From positions 1 to 7,133 of the forward strand of contig JAQBGV010000170.1 in NCBI GenBank assembly GCA_032128395.1: DNA of 7,133 nucleotides. The letters are read 5' to 3'. Positions 7,050 to 7,133 of this stretch are shown here, piece after piece. Source of the DNA: JAQBGV01 sp032128395. GTDB taxonomy: Bacteria > Planctomycetota > UBA8108 > UBA1146. The notes beneath the pieces were generated by a model. The model did no database searches and had not been told where the DNA came from. It saw only the letters and a list, made by a program, of their open reading frames with translations. Within the stretch, counting starts at the first letter, position 1, and each line of letters begins with the position of its first letter. A program made the position numbers and the translations under genes.

Positions 7050-7133
7050 GGGAGCCAGCCCCCTAATCAATCCGAGCCAGAGGCTCGCTCGTTGGGGTGA
7101 AGTGTGAGCGGCATTGCCGCGAGCACGAGGGGG
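7050..7133 (+). repeat. Structured 86-bp tandem repeat, right copy 2 (cut by window end)
   Basis: Second tandem copy, in perfect register with 6964-7047 apart from two substitutions. It keeps the CGAGCC-AGA-GGCTCG hairpin (7073-7087) and the GCGGC-ATT-GCCGC hairpin (7108-7120). It ends at the window edge inside CGAGGGGG, about two bases short of a full unit, so the array may continue beyond the window. Confidence 0.92.

Noticed and set aside
6964..7133. CRISPR array
   Set aside because: The whole 86-base period is repeated with two substitutions. There are no variable spacers and no cas genes in the window.
1..7133. Complete transposon between the inverted repeats
   Set aside because: No transposase, integrase or resolvase is encoded, and no target-site duplication can be identified from this window.

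Overview
The window is GC-rich and reads as a planctomycete-type (or related PVC-group) chromosome segment. The strongest taxonomic sign is a two-gene operon. One gene encodes a very large planctomycete-type cytochrome (PSCyt1, DUF1549/PSCyt2 and DUF1553/PSD1 domains). The other encodes a twin-arginine-exported DUF1501 protein. Such pairs occur in many paralogous copies in Planctomycetes and are common in Verrucomicrobia. I cannot assign a genus or species from the sequence alone.

Layout from left to right: (1) positions 1-119 hold two near-identical structured repeats in minus orientation, and a hairpin follows at 117-140. (2) Positions 141-304 are an upstream region with no supported gene. 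(3) Positions 315-1607, plus strand, encode a complete phosphate-selective porin O/P family outer-membrane protein with a clear signal peptide and a strong ribosome binding site. (4) A 121-bp convergent intergenic gap holds two hairpins, the second being one arm of a long inverted repeat. (5) The minus strand carries the operon: the cytochrome gene (6883 down to 3221) comes first and the DUF1501 gene (3213 down to 1729) follows after a 7-base gap. (6) Positions 6884-6963 hold a putative -10 element and the other arm of the inverted repeat. (7) From 6964 to the window end there are two tandem 86-bp structured repeats, the inverted counterparts of those at the left end.

All three proteins are predicted to work outside the cytoplasm. 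The porin would sit in the outer membrane. The cytochrome and DUF1501 proteins would be exported by Sec and Tat respectively and probably act together, but their reaction is not known. No link between the porin and the operon can be shown beyond adjacency, because they are convergent and do not share a transcript.

The most unusual content is the non-coding architecture. There are nested inverted repeats: an inner 39/40-bp pair brackets the two-gene operon, and outer tandem pairs, each unit able to form several hairpins, bracket all three genes. I see no transposase, integrase, CRISPR array, tRNA or rRNA. The coding content is ordinary for planctomycetes, and I do not see clear evidence of a new enzymatic system.
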